A stretch of 64,000 nt of DNA, from the NCBI GenBank assembly GCA_013368445.1, contig JAACJO010000003.1, forward strand, positions 1,240,001 to 1,304,000, given 5' to 3'. Below, piece by piece: positions 33,066 through 45,729 of the stretch. The position numbers and the translations under genes are program-made. Source of the stretch: Leucocoprinus leucothites. Taxonomy: Eukaryota; Basidiomycota; Agaricomycetes; Agaricales; Agaricaceae. The stretch's first letter is position 1. Each line of letters starts with the position of its first letter. The notes beneath the pieces are model-generated. The model was not told where the DNA came from, did not search any database, and worked only from the letters and a program-made list of their open reading frames with translations.

Positions 33066-35286
33066 ATGTCTAGCCGGATTTTAGACGTGCCAGCAAAACA
33101 CCCGTTTTCTCTCTCGGCTCTCCTTGATAATGCTTGGAACTCCCTCGCCGAGATGGCCATGCAGAGCGGATGGACGCCGCTGGCGAGGTTGGCGGAAGCT
33201 GCTATCGTATCGTAGGTTGTCACACTAGTCAGACTGCAGGCAAAGACTAATCCTGGTCTCAGTTTAATGCGGAAGATAACTGTGGGCCAGCTCAGAGTTG
33301 TTACTGCCGAAAATACATACATCTTCCCTCTCGAATCCCCGACGAACGGCGTAGAGGATGAAAAACCCGTCCCCAAGGCTGAATTGCGGGTCATAAACGA
33401 CACGTTCTGGGTTCGTCTCTGTGCTATGGGTGATCTCGGGTTCGCCGAAGCATACATGTACGGCGACGTGGAATGCGATGATCTCGTATCCTTGTTCCAA
33501 GTAAGCCGCGTTCCCACTCTCAGGTTATGTGATAAGGTTTTCTGATGAGCGTTGTCATATCAAGATATTCCTTGACAATAGGGAGAACCTCGAGAATATG
33601 GACTCAAAATTCTCTTTCCTCTTCTCCGTCCCACAGAAATTAACCTCGTACCGCTTCTTGAATACAATCGGCAATTCACGATCAAACATCTCTACGCATT
33701 ATGACATTTCCAATATCATGTTCGCTAGTGAGTACGTCACTTATTTGGCTTGTCGAGGGCACGAGACCTCGGCCCCTTTTTCCTCGATACAGGGATGATT
33801 GGCGACGGGTACTTATCTTCGTGTTTTAGGCTTCTTATCCCAGGACATGACATACTCATGTGCCATATTTGAAGACCTTGATTCTGATCTCAAGGGAGGT
33901 ATCACTCTTGGCCAATGCAATAGGGCAAAAGGGTTGAAGCAACTACAGAACGGCGTTGCCAAGAACATGAACGGTGGTGGAAATGTTTATTCGAAAGGAA
34001 ACCACAACACGAATGAACACTTTTACCGGAACGGTACCGCGAACGGACACGCCTACAACAATGCCACGAATGGACATCGCCCAACTAATGGCTATACTCC
34101 TGACGGCCACCTGAATGGTCATGCCAACCCCGAATTTGACGAACTCTATGAGGCTCAGATGTGCAAGTTGGACCATATCATTAGGAAGGCTAAAATTCAA
34201 GAAGGGCACCGTGTTCTAGAGATTGGCTCCGGCTGGGGATCCATGGCTATTCGCATCGCTAAAAGAATACCCGGAACAAGGATTGACACGATCACATTGT
34301 CTTCGCAACAGCAGGAGCTTGCTCAAAAACTGATTGCAGCTGAGGGTCTATCTGCTAGGATACAAGTGCATCTTATGGATTATCGAAGCATGCCCCAGAA
34401 TGGGAAGGTGCTTTTGACCGAGTAGTCAGCATCGAAATGCTGGAGAGCGTTGGACAGGAGTATTTTGACACGTATTGGAGAATCGTAGACTGGGCTTTGA
34501 AACCACGAACAGGCGCAGGCGTCGTTCAAGTTATTACCATTCCTGAAGCTAGTGCGTATGAAACTCCTTGTGTCAAAACCTCCGTATGTTAAAGCTGGTT
34601 TCTCTAGGATGGGACCGTTACAGGAGTGAGATTGATTTCATTCGAAAATGGGTACGTTTGCTCCTCTCAGGCCATATCCACGCACTAAGCTCGAACGCAT
34701 TTATCTACCAACACTTGATCCCACAATCAGAGTAAGTTCACTCACGCTGCCTTATAGTCTTTCTGGACTGACAACTCCATGCCTACGATCATGCTTCTAG
34801 TCTTCCCAGGAGGTATACTTCCTACGCTCTCCCTCCTAATAGATACTCTCCGCTCTGGGTCCAAAGGGCGACTAGTGGTCGATTCGGTGTCCAACATCGG
34901 GCCTCATTATGCTAGAACGCTTCGCGAGTGGCGCCGGCGCTTCCTAGACCGGTTTGACGACGTGATCGTCCCTGCGCTAAAGGCGGAGCACCCCTCTGTC
35001 ATGGGCGATGCGTGTGGTGAACAGGGGAGCAGGGAGATAGACGTCTTCAAGAGAAAATGGTTATGTGGGTTTGATTGATTCTGTCCATCTTTTTTTGTCC
35101 GCTGATATACTTGCATCGTAGACTACTATTGCTACTGCGAGATTGGATTCACCACAAGAACCCTTGGAGGTAAAGTCAAATCAGCCGTTGATTTGATTAA
35201 TTATTCAATATGGCAATTGCTTAGATCATATCATCACCTTTGCGCGCGAAGGTTATCAAGATTTTGGCTGTGATATTTTTGTATAG
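33066..35286 (+). CDS. Cyclopropane-fatty-acyl-phospholipid synthase-like methyltransferase with an apparent frameshift
   Basis: SAM-dependent enzyme family that adds a methylene group across the double bond of lipid acyl chains. Start ATG 33066 (MSSRILDVPAKHPFSLSALL). The N-terminal domain reads FWVRLCAMGDLGFAEAYMYG near 33410, as in bacterial CFA synthases. An Asn/Gly/His-rich insert (33950-34110) follows, then the SAM site VLEIGSGWGSMAIRIAKR (34210-34270) and LSSQQQELAQ. Later blocks are FDRVVSIEMLESVGQEYFDT near 34425, FPGGILPTL, IGPHYARTLREWRRRF and the last exons YYCYCEIGFTTRTLG and DHIITFAREGYQDFGC, ending at 35284-35286. Between YRSMPQN and EGAFDRVV the frame shifts by one base near 34400-34403 with no usable intron, as if one T were missing where the family has Trp. 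The gene may be a pseudogene in this strain, or the base may be an assembly error. Confidence 0.85.
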
Positions 35287-35582
35287 GTTCATAGAGTTCC
35301 GAAGATTTGTTCTAGAGCCGCATCCAAAGAATTCAGTTTCTCAGTACAGATCATTGTTTACGCAACAATGACCGTGTCTATTCGGATGTCCGAATGTTGG
35401 AAACTGCCATTGGATTCGGAAGGCTACGATATGGCTGTAGAAATACAGTAGACAGCGGAGTGACATCTAAGAAACATACTTGAAAGAATAAATTACACAG
35501 GTGTTGGCAAAGCATTGGGCGATGAGAATTTGATGAGAAACCAGGTCCTTCGACAACGAACAGCAAATAATACAGGACGACA

Positions 35583-38500
35583 TTATGAACGTTCAAGCTC
35601 AGGGAACTTCTTCGACATTTGTTCAGCAATCTTGGCGCCGATTTGATGAGCAATTTGCGCGGCGTGCGCTAGCTCTTCAAGAGGAACTTGAGAAGCCCCC
35701 TGCGACTCGGCAACAAGCGTATATGCACGCTCTAAGGCCCCAAGTCGCTCAGTAGTAGTGTGATTTCGTTTGAGTGAAGGTCGACTCGGTGGGTGCGACT
35801 CGATCACAGGTTCAGACTGGGGACGTTTGTTCGAGAGATTAGATTTATTTGAGAGCTGGAGTTCATTTTCTACCCGCATATGGTCAGGCACAAAACTCCA
35901 AGTTCTACGAAAGATGGGGACCAGAACGAACCTTGGTGCACCAGGCTATCTACCAAATCCATCTGCATACTGTCATCCACGACCTCATCATGATACTTTG
36001 GTGAAATGACCGGAGTGTGAATAGGGGATGAAGGCGTGATCGGACCGGTGGGAGAGGAGGTTTCAGGGACAAAATCGTCGCCTGGGGGTGGTGTAGGAGA
36101 AACAATGGTTCGCCGCCGCTGCTGCCGGGGGGGACTGTGTTGTGGTTGACTGATGCGAGGTTGGACAGGTTTATGACTGCTTGATAATTCGGGGCTGGAT
36201 GAGTGCAACTGTTCGGAAGGAGGTATAGGAGAAGAGGCTCTGACGTCCCCTGTTCTCTGACGTTTAACCGGCCGACTATAACCTGGTCGAATAAAATGTG
36301 TTTATGAGGTCCGTTATCAAAGGCCGGTGACAAAATCAATTTACCCGTGGAACTAGAGCGTTTATGTCCAGTTATTGCTTCCGCTGCTGGAAAAGCGGGC
36401 GACACTTGCTGCTGATGCTGCTGATGGCTTGGCCTCGGTGTCGATTCCCGAAGCAATTCACCAGTTGGTGTACGTTGAGAGAACATAACCGGAGCGGGGT
36501 CAGAGCTCGGTGCAACCAAGTCATAGATATCGTCATCCGAACCCACAGCACCCATAAATTCATAGTCCTCTGATCCAAGAATAAAACCTTTATCAGGCGA
36601 CTGTGAATCTGGCTCGTACGATCTTGTCTGAAATCCACATCATCAATACTTATTCTCGACTGAAAGAAGGAAAATTACGGCATAGCTTACCGTGCTTTGC
36701 GAGTCCATGACGCTAGTACACCCCTCAGCCAAACTGTCACCACAGTGGTCGCTCCAAGCTTTCAAACACGTCTTTAACGCTTCTGGTATCAGTTTCTTGA
36801 AACTACTCGAATCTTGGTCATGATATCCGCCCTTTCGCCAATACTGCTCGAAAGCGAGAGGCCCTATTGGCGGGTAGCCCATACGTTCGAATGAGGACGA
36901 GAGAAAAGAGGAGAGGTTTTGAAGCGTTTGGAGAGATGGTGGTAGAGTAGAGAGCGTAGTGAGAGAGGCACAGTAGATCGAGCGAACCTGGCAAGAGAGA
37001 GAACCATTAGAAGGGGTTATTACAGACATCAAAAAGCAACGTACGACTGAAGTATGTTCCGATTCAAGTAACGTCTTAGCCTCATCTCGAATCCACAGAC
37101 CCAAACCATCTTTCAAGACTGCTAACAACCTCGCGACAACATTACCCTCACAGCTTTGGACCACTCGCGCTAGGCCTTCCAATATAGGAAGAGCGACGAT
37201 GTGATCTTCAGGTGTAGGCGGGTACATCTTGACCAGTAGTTCATTGATGATGCTTAGAAAGTCGAGGTGCAGGAGGTTAGCAGGGTTGAAGTGGAGATGC
37301 TGAAGGAGGAATGGTATTAATGAGGGGCAAGCCTTGAGGCTATATGCGCGAGTTTAAGATGAGGCATCCAGCGATTGACAAGTTAGGTGCTCACTGAGTG
37401 ACGTCGCCTCCAAGCTTGTGGAAAAACGCGTTGAGGGTATCGTGAGGCATCCCAGACGACGTATGCGCAATGTCCAAGGCTACGTTGAATAACTTGTTCC
37501 ACACGTCAACTTCATGCGGATCCATACTCCAAAGCCTACATAATACCGATAACGTTAGCTCGAAAAGAGTGTCTATGACATGCACCCGCTCACCGAATAG
37601 GAACGACGAGAAACGACAAAATCTCCTCCCATTTCTGCTCCTTTGTCCTGAACAGCTCACTAGCCGCGATAGCGACCCACAGCTGCCTTTGTATCTCTAC
37701 TTTAATCTTGATTCCCTCCTGCTGTTCGCCATTCCTCGTAAACACAGACTGAACAAGAACCTCCGGCTTCCCTATCGCGGACACAAGATCCACACACAAT
37801 GCACCCCAAGTGCCCGTTACTGCTTCATACGCTGGCATCACATTCATTGAAAGAATAGTCACGAGTAAAGTCTCCGCCTCTGAAACCAGGAACGCGGTAC
37901 CATAACAGCGCTTAACTACAGACCAAAGTTTATGCATGAGGGTTAGCTCCTGTAATTGGTCTTCGGCTTTCTTAACGTCTGAATCATTCCCTGGTTTGAT
38001 AAAACTGAGCACGACGGAGGTTACGAAGTCGGAGGTTGTAGGGGACATAGATAAGACCGTTGTGCTTGAGTCGGCGGTGAGATGCGATTGGACTAAGAGA
38101 AGAGACTGCCAAATGGTCATTAGTTGATCCTATGAATACACTCATTCAGTCGAGGTTGGGGAGTTGAGAGTTCGGCGAGCCCCACCTCGTATTGTTTGAA
38201 CCTAATATTCGGAACCCTCGTGCATTCAACTGCATATACCCAAAGCTCAACGAGTCCCCTCCAGTTTCCTCTTATCTGTTCCTCCGTAAACGGCCGAACA
38301 AATCGCTCGTCAGGACCCGGCAGGCGCATCAATAAAGCCCGCATTTGGCTTTCTGGTAAATCGAGGAAAGACCCGGTGAACAAGTCGCGTATCACTATAT
38401 CGGAAAAACTCCTGATATCGTTTCGAGCTTGACTAGGACCAATCGTGTTTGACGGCGCGCCAACATTGCTGAGGAGTCGGCGAAAGAGCATTACCCCCTC

Positions 38501-39977
38501 GCGGATCTGACTCTCCTTGTTGCTAGCCAGTGTCTCCCTGATCAGGTCAAGCACCCGACCGATGTCCTTTTTGGTGATTGTTGAAGACGTTGAAAGTACT
38601 GACGCGACGACCACAGTCACGATGCCACTCTTCAATTCTTGTTTCACGAGTTTGAACGCGTTTTTCCTGACTCCCTTCAAATCACGACCAGTATGAGAAT
38701 CCATGCCACCATTACGAGGCAAGCGCGAATAACACCACACAAGACAGTTCCAAACATGCGGATGCAAAGCTCGAATGTATGTCCGCTTGTGGTCCGCTGC
38801 ATGGGCGAGAACTGGCATGACGAGTTTGAGGGATTCCCGGTGCGTAAAGAGGTGTGTGTCGGATATACAGATGAGGCAAGCTACAAAGAGGACAGCCCAA
38901 AGAGGGCCTTTGTTGCCCCATTGACTATCCCGAGAGTCTGCCATGGCGGATTTGAGAAGAGCGTGGAGAGGACCGTCTTGAGATGACTGGTGCTGGGATT
39001 TGATGAAGTTGGTGGTTTCAAGTGCTAACTTCTCAGACCATTTTGTATTTGGGGAGTCGTGTTTAAGGGCAGCGACGGAGCAGAGTATTTCAAGTGACTG
39101 AAGTTTGACGTCAAGGGTGCCTTCAAGGCATGATGAGAGGACATGGGTGTACAAGTGAAGTAAACAGTGGAGGAATTCCGAGGGTGATATTCTTAAAAGG
39201 ATAGAAAGAAGCTACAGTGGTCGTGAGTCGTTTTTCCAACTGTATCAGCTGCAGAACTCACCTTGAGTCCGTCAGCCCTGAATGAATGACCGTCAAATGT
39301 GTCTCGCACGAGCCGTAGCAACACCTTCTGCATGGCCCGCTTATGTGGTAACCAGACATCCGGATGTAAGCGCTGGGAAACTAAGACCCAAACTGCGAGA
39401 CTCCATGTCTTTTTGGAAGAGGGAGTTGGCAGGCGGGGGGTTAAGAGAATCAGGAGGAGCTCCCGTAGCAAATCGCTTAATTGGTCCGCTGGGACTAAAG
39501 GTAAGCAGGGGATGATGTAGAAGTTGGAGAAAACTTACTGGAGAAGGTTTTTGTCAATGATATGAATGAGAACACATCAGATAGAAATACAAGTGCATGA
39601 TGAGACAGGGTGGCATATGCCTGCGCACGCTCCGCTCCTTCTTCAATTAACAAACCGTCATCGCTGGTAGACTCTGGCTGAGAGAAAATGGAGAGGGGAT
39701 TCAAGAGGCAGCGACCGATATCACGAATTAAACAGATGGTAAGGGTGTGGCTTTCAGCTTGAAGGGGACTGAGTGCAGGATAAACCCGTTTGTTCATCAA
39801 AATCGTTGACGCTTGGAGGCGGATTCTACGCGACAATGTTGCGTAGGCTTCAGTCAGGTCGTGCAGAGTAATGACTTCACTCTGTGGGTCGTTGACGGAC
39901 TCGAGAATGGTTGCAATGGGAGAAGCGAGATATTTCTCCGATTCAAGAGGTGATGAAGCAAGGGAGTCGCTTGCCAT
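35583..39977 (-). CDS. Second, divergent RIF1-like gene
   Basis: Paralogue of the RIF1-like gene at 27913-32740, on the opposite strand and convergent with it. Start ATG 39975-39977. The same blocks occur in the same order: LTEAYATLSRRIRLQAS with LIRDIGRCLLNP (matching LNEAYGRLMARLRAAV and IVRDLRRALEDP), TWSLAVWVLVSQRLHPDVWL, RADGLK, FIKSQHQSSQDG, and ALHPHVWNCLVWCYSRL (matching ALGCVAWRCVAWVYF). Multiple introns occur, for example near 39530, 39230, 38130, 37590, 37380, 37040 and 36660. A disordered C-terminus has SDDDIYDLVAPSSDPAPV and SPAFPAAEAITGHKR, ending ISQ-rich then KFPELERS at 35583. I see no SILK or RVxF pair at its N-terminus. It could be a diverged RIF1 copy or a related helical-repeat protein. 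Confidence 0.7.
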
Positions 39978-40659
39978 GGACTGACTACGAGGTCCTGAGA
40001 TGCGCTGGCAGGTGAATTATATATGTATAATGGTGGCGCACTCTAGTTACAGCAGATGTGAGGCATTCGTTTGAACGGAGCAGAGTAATTGTCATTGGCT
40101 GTTATAAGAGCCATTCAAAACCTGGGCATGGGATTTCAGTCATAAACGAGGAAGATAAGAGCATAGCCATATTCACCTTATATACAAGTATCAGTTAGAC
40201 TGGCTTTCTGACACGACGGTGCCGCTGTCAACGAGGCAGATCGATCCCACACCACACTGGGTTGTCTGACTCAAACTATGTTCAAATCGGAACGCGAGAA
40301 CGCGTCAAACGTGACAGGATCATGTGATCATATGTGTCGCGCCGTACCTATTTTGACCAACACATGGAAATTAGACCGATCTTCGTGCGTCTATAATCCG
40401 CCGCCTCTTTTTATTGAGCTACAAGCAGACACCTTACTCCATCAAAAGTCTCTGAGGGCGTGTGTGTTGGTGCCGGAATCTACTGATCCTCACAGCCATC
40501 GGGGTGTGTTTTGATCGAGACCAGCAACAAATAAACAAATGACCTCTCGTCTGTGTCTCAGAACCTCCTATAAGCTAAGTGCTCAGTATAACATGGAAGG
40601 TGGAGCTCAACTCCCCTCTCCTAATCTTCCGAACCTACTACGAACTCGTGCTGGCCCTG
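39978..40659. other. Divergent intergenic region
   Basis: About 680 bases shared as promoter space by the second RIF1-like gene (-) and a KRE9-like gene (+). An AT-rich ATTATATATGTATA lies at about 40016-40029, some 40 bases upstream of the RIF1-like start. No gene seen. Confidence 0.5.
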
Positions 40660-41329
40660 ATGTTCACACTTTTCACTCAAATTGCGATCTCCAGTCTCAT
40701 TCTCATCCTACCGCTCTTTTCTCGCGTCGCTGCGCTCTGTCTTCCCTGCCAAGCTCAATTTCGACGGCCCGAGCTCTCTCGACAATGGATGCTGCACCCT
40801 CTCGATCCTACAGCTGGAGATATTCGTATTCTGAATCCGTCCTATCGGTCCGTATGGTTAAATGGTGAACTACAGCTGGTTACTTGGTGCGCCTCCCGGA
40901 CAGACATGTTCGTATGTGCGGTTTCTAATCATTCAAACAATAGGAACACCACGGACGTGGACCTACGCGGAGGCGATTCAGAGTGTCAGGTATACTTAGG
41001 ACAATGGGATTGGAATACCAGAGACTTCCGGAAAGTCTTCTTTGGTAAGTTCCCGTCAGTCCTCTGTTCCACTTGGGGGCATAATTACGTCTTTCAGACT
41101 TCCCTTTGGCCACAAACTGCAGCCTACACGACGGAAATACCACCGTAAGAGTTCCGAAAGATGACAAGTTTAAACCCGCCAATAATTGGGTCGTTGTCCG
41201 TGAGTGAAACACACACTATCCAATATACCCGTCACTCACAGTTCACCCTCAATTCCTTTAGTCTTCAACCGAAATTCGGAAGATCACAGTCCTCCGTTCA
41301 CCATTGCGGCTCCTCCCGGGGGTCAATAA
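40660..41329 (+). CDS. Short KRE9-like secreted protein
   Basis: Start chosen at ATG 40660 because it begins a signal peptide (MFTLFTQIAISSLILILPLF); an upstream in-frame ATG at 40579 would bury it. The domain reads DIRILNPSYRSVWLNGELQL, then VTW split by an intron (GTGCGC..AATAG, about 40889-40942). It continues with NTTDVDLRGGDSECQVYLGQ, then DFPLATNCSLHDGNTTVRVP after a second intron, and FNRNSEDHSPPFTIAAPPGG after a third, with stop TAA at 41327-41329. The usual FGDSGN..P box is altered to FNRNSEDHSPPF. No Ser/Thr stalk or GPI tail is present. It is one of four family members in the window. Confidence 0.8.
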
Positions 41330-42729
41330 TCACACTGCAGACTTTGTCAAATTCTATGCACAGGCGCTGAGGCCCCGCACCTTGAGGATCTGATCGAATG
41401 TATTCATATGCTCAATAAAGTACAGATTGCCTAGACCGCCACTGAGGAATCACAGTACGTTTTTCGAGAAGCATTTTCTCCTCTTCGTCCCGTGAGCCGC
41501 GACTTGTTCTTTATTCAAGTTCTGCTTCCGCGGCGAATATGGGCAAACGGCCATTTGAAATTTTGTGATCGGTTCTCTCTCAAACTTTTGCTTCCTGTAC
41601 ACGTGTCTCAACCTCAAAAACCCGAGGTTCCTTGTATGATATCTATCGCCACAGGACCTGCTGGGTGATTAAATGAAATACTGAGTAGTACCCCTCCTTC
41701 AATCTGGCTCAGTTTTCAGCTTAGTGATTTTGCATTTCCGTTACTCCCGTATGGCAGGCATTTTACTCATACTGAAAACTAGAGGAGTGCCAATAACCTC
41801 CGCAATTGCCGCTGGCAATTAAACTCGACCTCCTTGCAGCGGAAGATTGACATCACTCGTAATTTCGTTATAGTTCCGGATTTCATTTCACAGGCCGAAT
41901 CTGAGGTGGTCATTATTCCTCTTCAAAAGTTTTGCGGCGATAGCCAAGCTTCCAGTATTCCCCGTTGCTTTTGATCCAGATTACGATATTTGCCGCTGGT
42001 CCCTGAGCCCAAGATCCCGATCACATGCTTCAAATCAATCACATCTATAGCCTCCTATCGCAAACGACGTTTTGAAGGACGAAGAAAATAGCCTCTCGTC
42101 GGGCACCAATGAACCAACTCAATTGACCAACCGCAGAGCAACAAGTACCTCGGTTCAGCGTTCAACCGCGAGGGATAGCTTCACAACGACCCATCGACTC
42201 TTGAAGCAATACAACACTTGACACGCCACACCCCGAGCAAATCTTGGCTTCTTGTTCTCGTCGGCGACTTGCTGGCATCTTTGGATTGGAGCGGGCATAT
42301 TTGAGCGTACTAGCTTTCCTGGTTGAGGGCCTAGCCCAGCGAACGAATTGAGATCATGCGGGTTGGCGACGGGCCTCATGTTGAGTGACGCTCGAAGCCC
42401 CTTCTGACAGGTTCTCCGATGATTGACCTCGTGTACATTTCATAGTTCCGCTCAAGAAATTGTTTGATGCTTCTTTGAGCATCTCGGGTGAGGAGGAAAT
42501 CTTAAGGCTATTACTAGTTCCGTGGGTCATAAGAGTCAAGGTTGAGTTGAAGTGGAAAGCTGTATATAAAGGAGAATGAGTTCGTTTGCTTCCTTCACAG
42601 TCGTCCCCGTATCCCTTTCTCAGACCCGCTCTTTTGTACTTGCTGTTCATTCGAGCGTATTCAATTTTTCTATAAATTCCATACCTTTCCCCCTTTTGAT
42701 ACTATAGGCCTCACATAATTGTTTCAACG
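41330..42729. other. Intergenic, no gene seen
   Basis: About 1.4 kb. Frames are short and frequently interrupted on both strands. Its right end holds the promoter of the next KRE9-like gene, with a TATATAAA at 42563. Confidence 0.5.
42563..42570 (+). promoter_or_regulatory. TATA-like box of the 42730 gene
   Basis: TATATAAA, about 160 bases upstream of ATG 42730, followed by a C/T-rich stretch typical of fungal transcription start regions. Confidence 0.5.
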
Positions 42730-43313
42730 ATGCTCAACAAACTCTCGTCCCTCATTTTTGTCACCAGCGCTGCTCTCTTTCTCGTATCGTTTGCTGCGGC
42801 AAGCCCTCTCAGTAACATTCGGAGAGCGTCTGAAATCGTGTTCAGCCCGCATATCACTGCTCCGACTTCCGAGGCAATCTGGCCAATGGGCTCAGTACAG
42901 AACGTGACTTGGGGTATGAGGCGACCTTCCTCTTTCCTTTCAATACACTATTTTGACTGCTTTGTGTGTTGATCTTGTAGAGACGGTCAACTTACCCAGT
43001 GAAAAGCGGAAGGCTACTGGAGTCGTCCTCCTCGGGTACTTGGAAAATGGCAGTGAACATCTTGATATCCGTGAGTCTTGAGACCTGATTCTTGGAGGTA
43101 GTCGGAGCACTGAAGAAGATGGACAGGGCATCCTCTTGCGATGGGTTTCCGCATGGCTGGTGGATACGTACCTATCAAAGTCCCCAGCAAAATTCCAGAA
43201 CGAAGCGACTATATTTGTGTCGGTAAGTATCCACTGTACGCCTTTGAAATGCTGTGAGGATACTGAACGCTTTTCGCTTGACCTATCTAGTTTTTGGAGA
43301 CTCTGTGAGTTAA
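42730..43313 (+). CDS. Short KRE9-like secreted protein
   Basis: Start ATG 42730, signal peptide MLNKLSSLIFVTSAALFLVS + FAAASP. The domain reads ITAPTSEAIWPMGSVQNVTW in exon 1, then ETVNLPSEKRKATGVVLLGY, HPLAMGFRMAGGYVPIKVPS and RSDYICV. The last exon is VFGDSVS and stop TAA (43311-43313), so the protein ends within the conserved FGDSGN box and lacks any tail. Introns lie near 42915-42980, 43073-43122 and 43222-43290. Probably secreted free; function unknown. Confidence 0.8.
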
Positions 43314-45729
43314 TTGACTCATCTTTATTGGTGAACGAGTCGGCTGATAATAAATAAATAAAAAGGGTAACATCTCTCAGAGATTCAGGATCACAAAAAG
43401 CCACCACTAGGATAGACGGGCTGCAATTCACGTAGAAGATCGATCTTCCGAGTCAGACCTTATATTCGCCTAGAACAATTATACTCCTCCTAATCAAATG
43501 TTTGGAATTCGTTTAGTATGCTCGGTCTGCGTGGCGCTTCTGTGCCGGACAATGTAAGCCAGAAAGGACATCAGGGATAATTTTTGCGTCGTTACCCAAA
43601 AACAAAATGCGTTGCATTGGCTTGAACTTGAGAAAATTATTGATCCTCGTGTGATTGGGCTGGGCGAAGAGAGACGACAGCCTGTAGCTCTCGACTTCAG
43701 AGGCTATTCCCGTCCTCGAGGCAAAATGGCCTCCCCTAATGCCTGCAAGGGTCAGCTCAATTAATTTGATGTCAAGATCAATGGGCTTCAACGACCATGA
43801 TCATCTCTTCCGTCGCGCCAGGGCTAATTGTCTGTGGCAACTGGCATCGCATTCATCTCAGGGATCCCTTAAGCCAGAAACAAAGTTTAAAATCCATTTC
43901 TTGCTTCTAGTGATTCCGTTTCAGAACGACTCTACGCCCTATTCAATTCCTGGTATTTTGGACTTGCTATAATAAACGGAAAATAGACGGCAAATGAATG
44001 TTTGAACGAGCTCACTGTTCTGCGTATCTTCAAGCTTTAAACTAGATTACACACAGGACCCTCTGCCGCAATCTGATATAGCCCGAAAGACCTGACACTG
44101 CTTTAGCACAGGAGTCCTATTGGCAGCTTTCTAGAGAAACCTTTCAGACTTTCAGTTGACAAGTATTGTACATTTAAGTTTGATCTTCAACATCCCTTTC
44201 CCCCTTGAGGGCCGATTGCTGATTTTTTCGCCCCCAGCTTACTTTAGTTTACTTAGAGAAACACTCACGACATGTATCGCAATTCAAATTTATACCCCGC
44301 ATAGCTCCGTTCAATTGACCGTCGTTGCTAGGAAGGGGAAGTGATTCACCGATAATACGGTATGTATCCCACAAAGTCTCTGAGATGGCCTTGTCGGATC
44401 TTCTGCCCTGAAAGACTCCTTCTGACATTGGCCAAGAATGAGAAATGCTCATAATCTTTTTGTATTGTTTACGTCTATCTGTATGAGGGCCGAGTGTGTG
44501 ATCAGATTCAGTGGTAGTGCAGGTGCAATGACTCGAGAGTCGGGTGTTTCTCCCGACAAATCGCTTTCCCCGTTCGTGTCGGACAGGAGGCCTGGCGAGC
44601 TTAACGACTTGATAAATAGACGCAGGTCAATCTTTCCCTCTTTCATTCGTGTGCTGATGAACTTCTGTCATACTACCTGCTTCTCCCAGTGGTATTGGAA
44701 TTCATCTATATATATCATCTATCACTATTCGGAGATAACGATGGCCGTGTCTGCCCGCATTTGCTCAGTCATCAGCTGCTTTACCACAGCTTACAGCTCT
44801 GTGACCAGGGAAGCGCCAACAGGTCTCTGATGTGCCTTCTCGTTAAATGGGGTGAACGGTAGAGACCATCAGCACCTTCCTGATGATTTGACACAGTATT
44901 TAGTAAATTTTCGTTTTCTATCGAGTACTAGGGCTCCAGGGAGTAGGCTATATGGAAGTGGCACTGGTCCCGATAAAGCCCCCCGGTGAACGAGAATAGG
45001 TTTCGGGAAGTAACCAGCCAATCAAAGAGATATTCGCGTATCAATCTACGTCAAAGAACTGCTGAACATTTGGGCGCATGGCCATACAACGAGGCATAGC
45101 CCACCTCAGAAAGGGTAGATGAACCTCACGCCATGACCGGCTCAAGACACCACCCGGCGGTTTGTACAGGTATGAGGTTGCGCGCAACCGTGCATACTTG
45201 GGGGTACAATTGATGGAAGAAATCGATTGACAGTTTTTACGGCAATGACGACTGATAACAATCAAACGCTCGCTTTACACTGAGAGTCTACTTGATATTC
45301 TGATTTTCTCACAATTTCTCTCTCGGCTTGGTCCCGACAATATTTCTGCTTATCGACTGATTGTATTCTTTTCTTGCACTTGATACCTGTTATTTGGATT
45401 TTGTTTGTTGACTGTGCCCAGAATTTCCGAGGAACAAACGTAAAAAATCATCTGCACAGCTAACGAGTTCATCACGCAAAAGCCACATGATGAACACTTG
45501 AGACTTCTTCATCCCCATATTCTAAGGCAGATCATGATGCACGATGTATAATCTGTAGCGCCCGCTGCCATTCATAAACTCTGAGCCAAACTGTCACCCA
45601 CGTCATCCCCCTCGCCCCAGTCTTGAAGGGTTCCTATGGGATGGGGGAAAGTTTGGCCACCAGTGGAGGTGAGCCTCAATAGGTCACCGTCTTTGCATAT
45701 TGCTAATCAGTCATCACCGTTAGGCGGGT
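43314..45729. other. Intergenic, no gene seen
   Basis: About 2.4 kb with only short frames (43513-43791 and 44438-44830 are the longest), none with a domain. It probably includes the first exon and promoter of the NACHT gene near its right end. Confidence 0.45.

Noticed and set aside
40579..40659. Upstream ATG at 40579 for the KRE9-like gene
   Set aside because: It would place 27 extra residues in front of a clear signal peptide. The family starts directly with the signal peptide.
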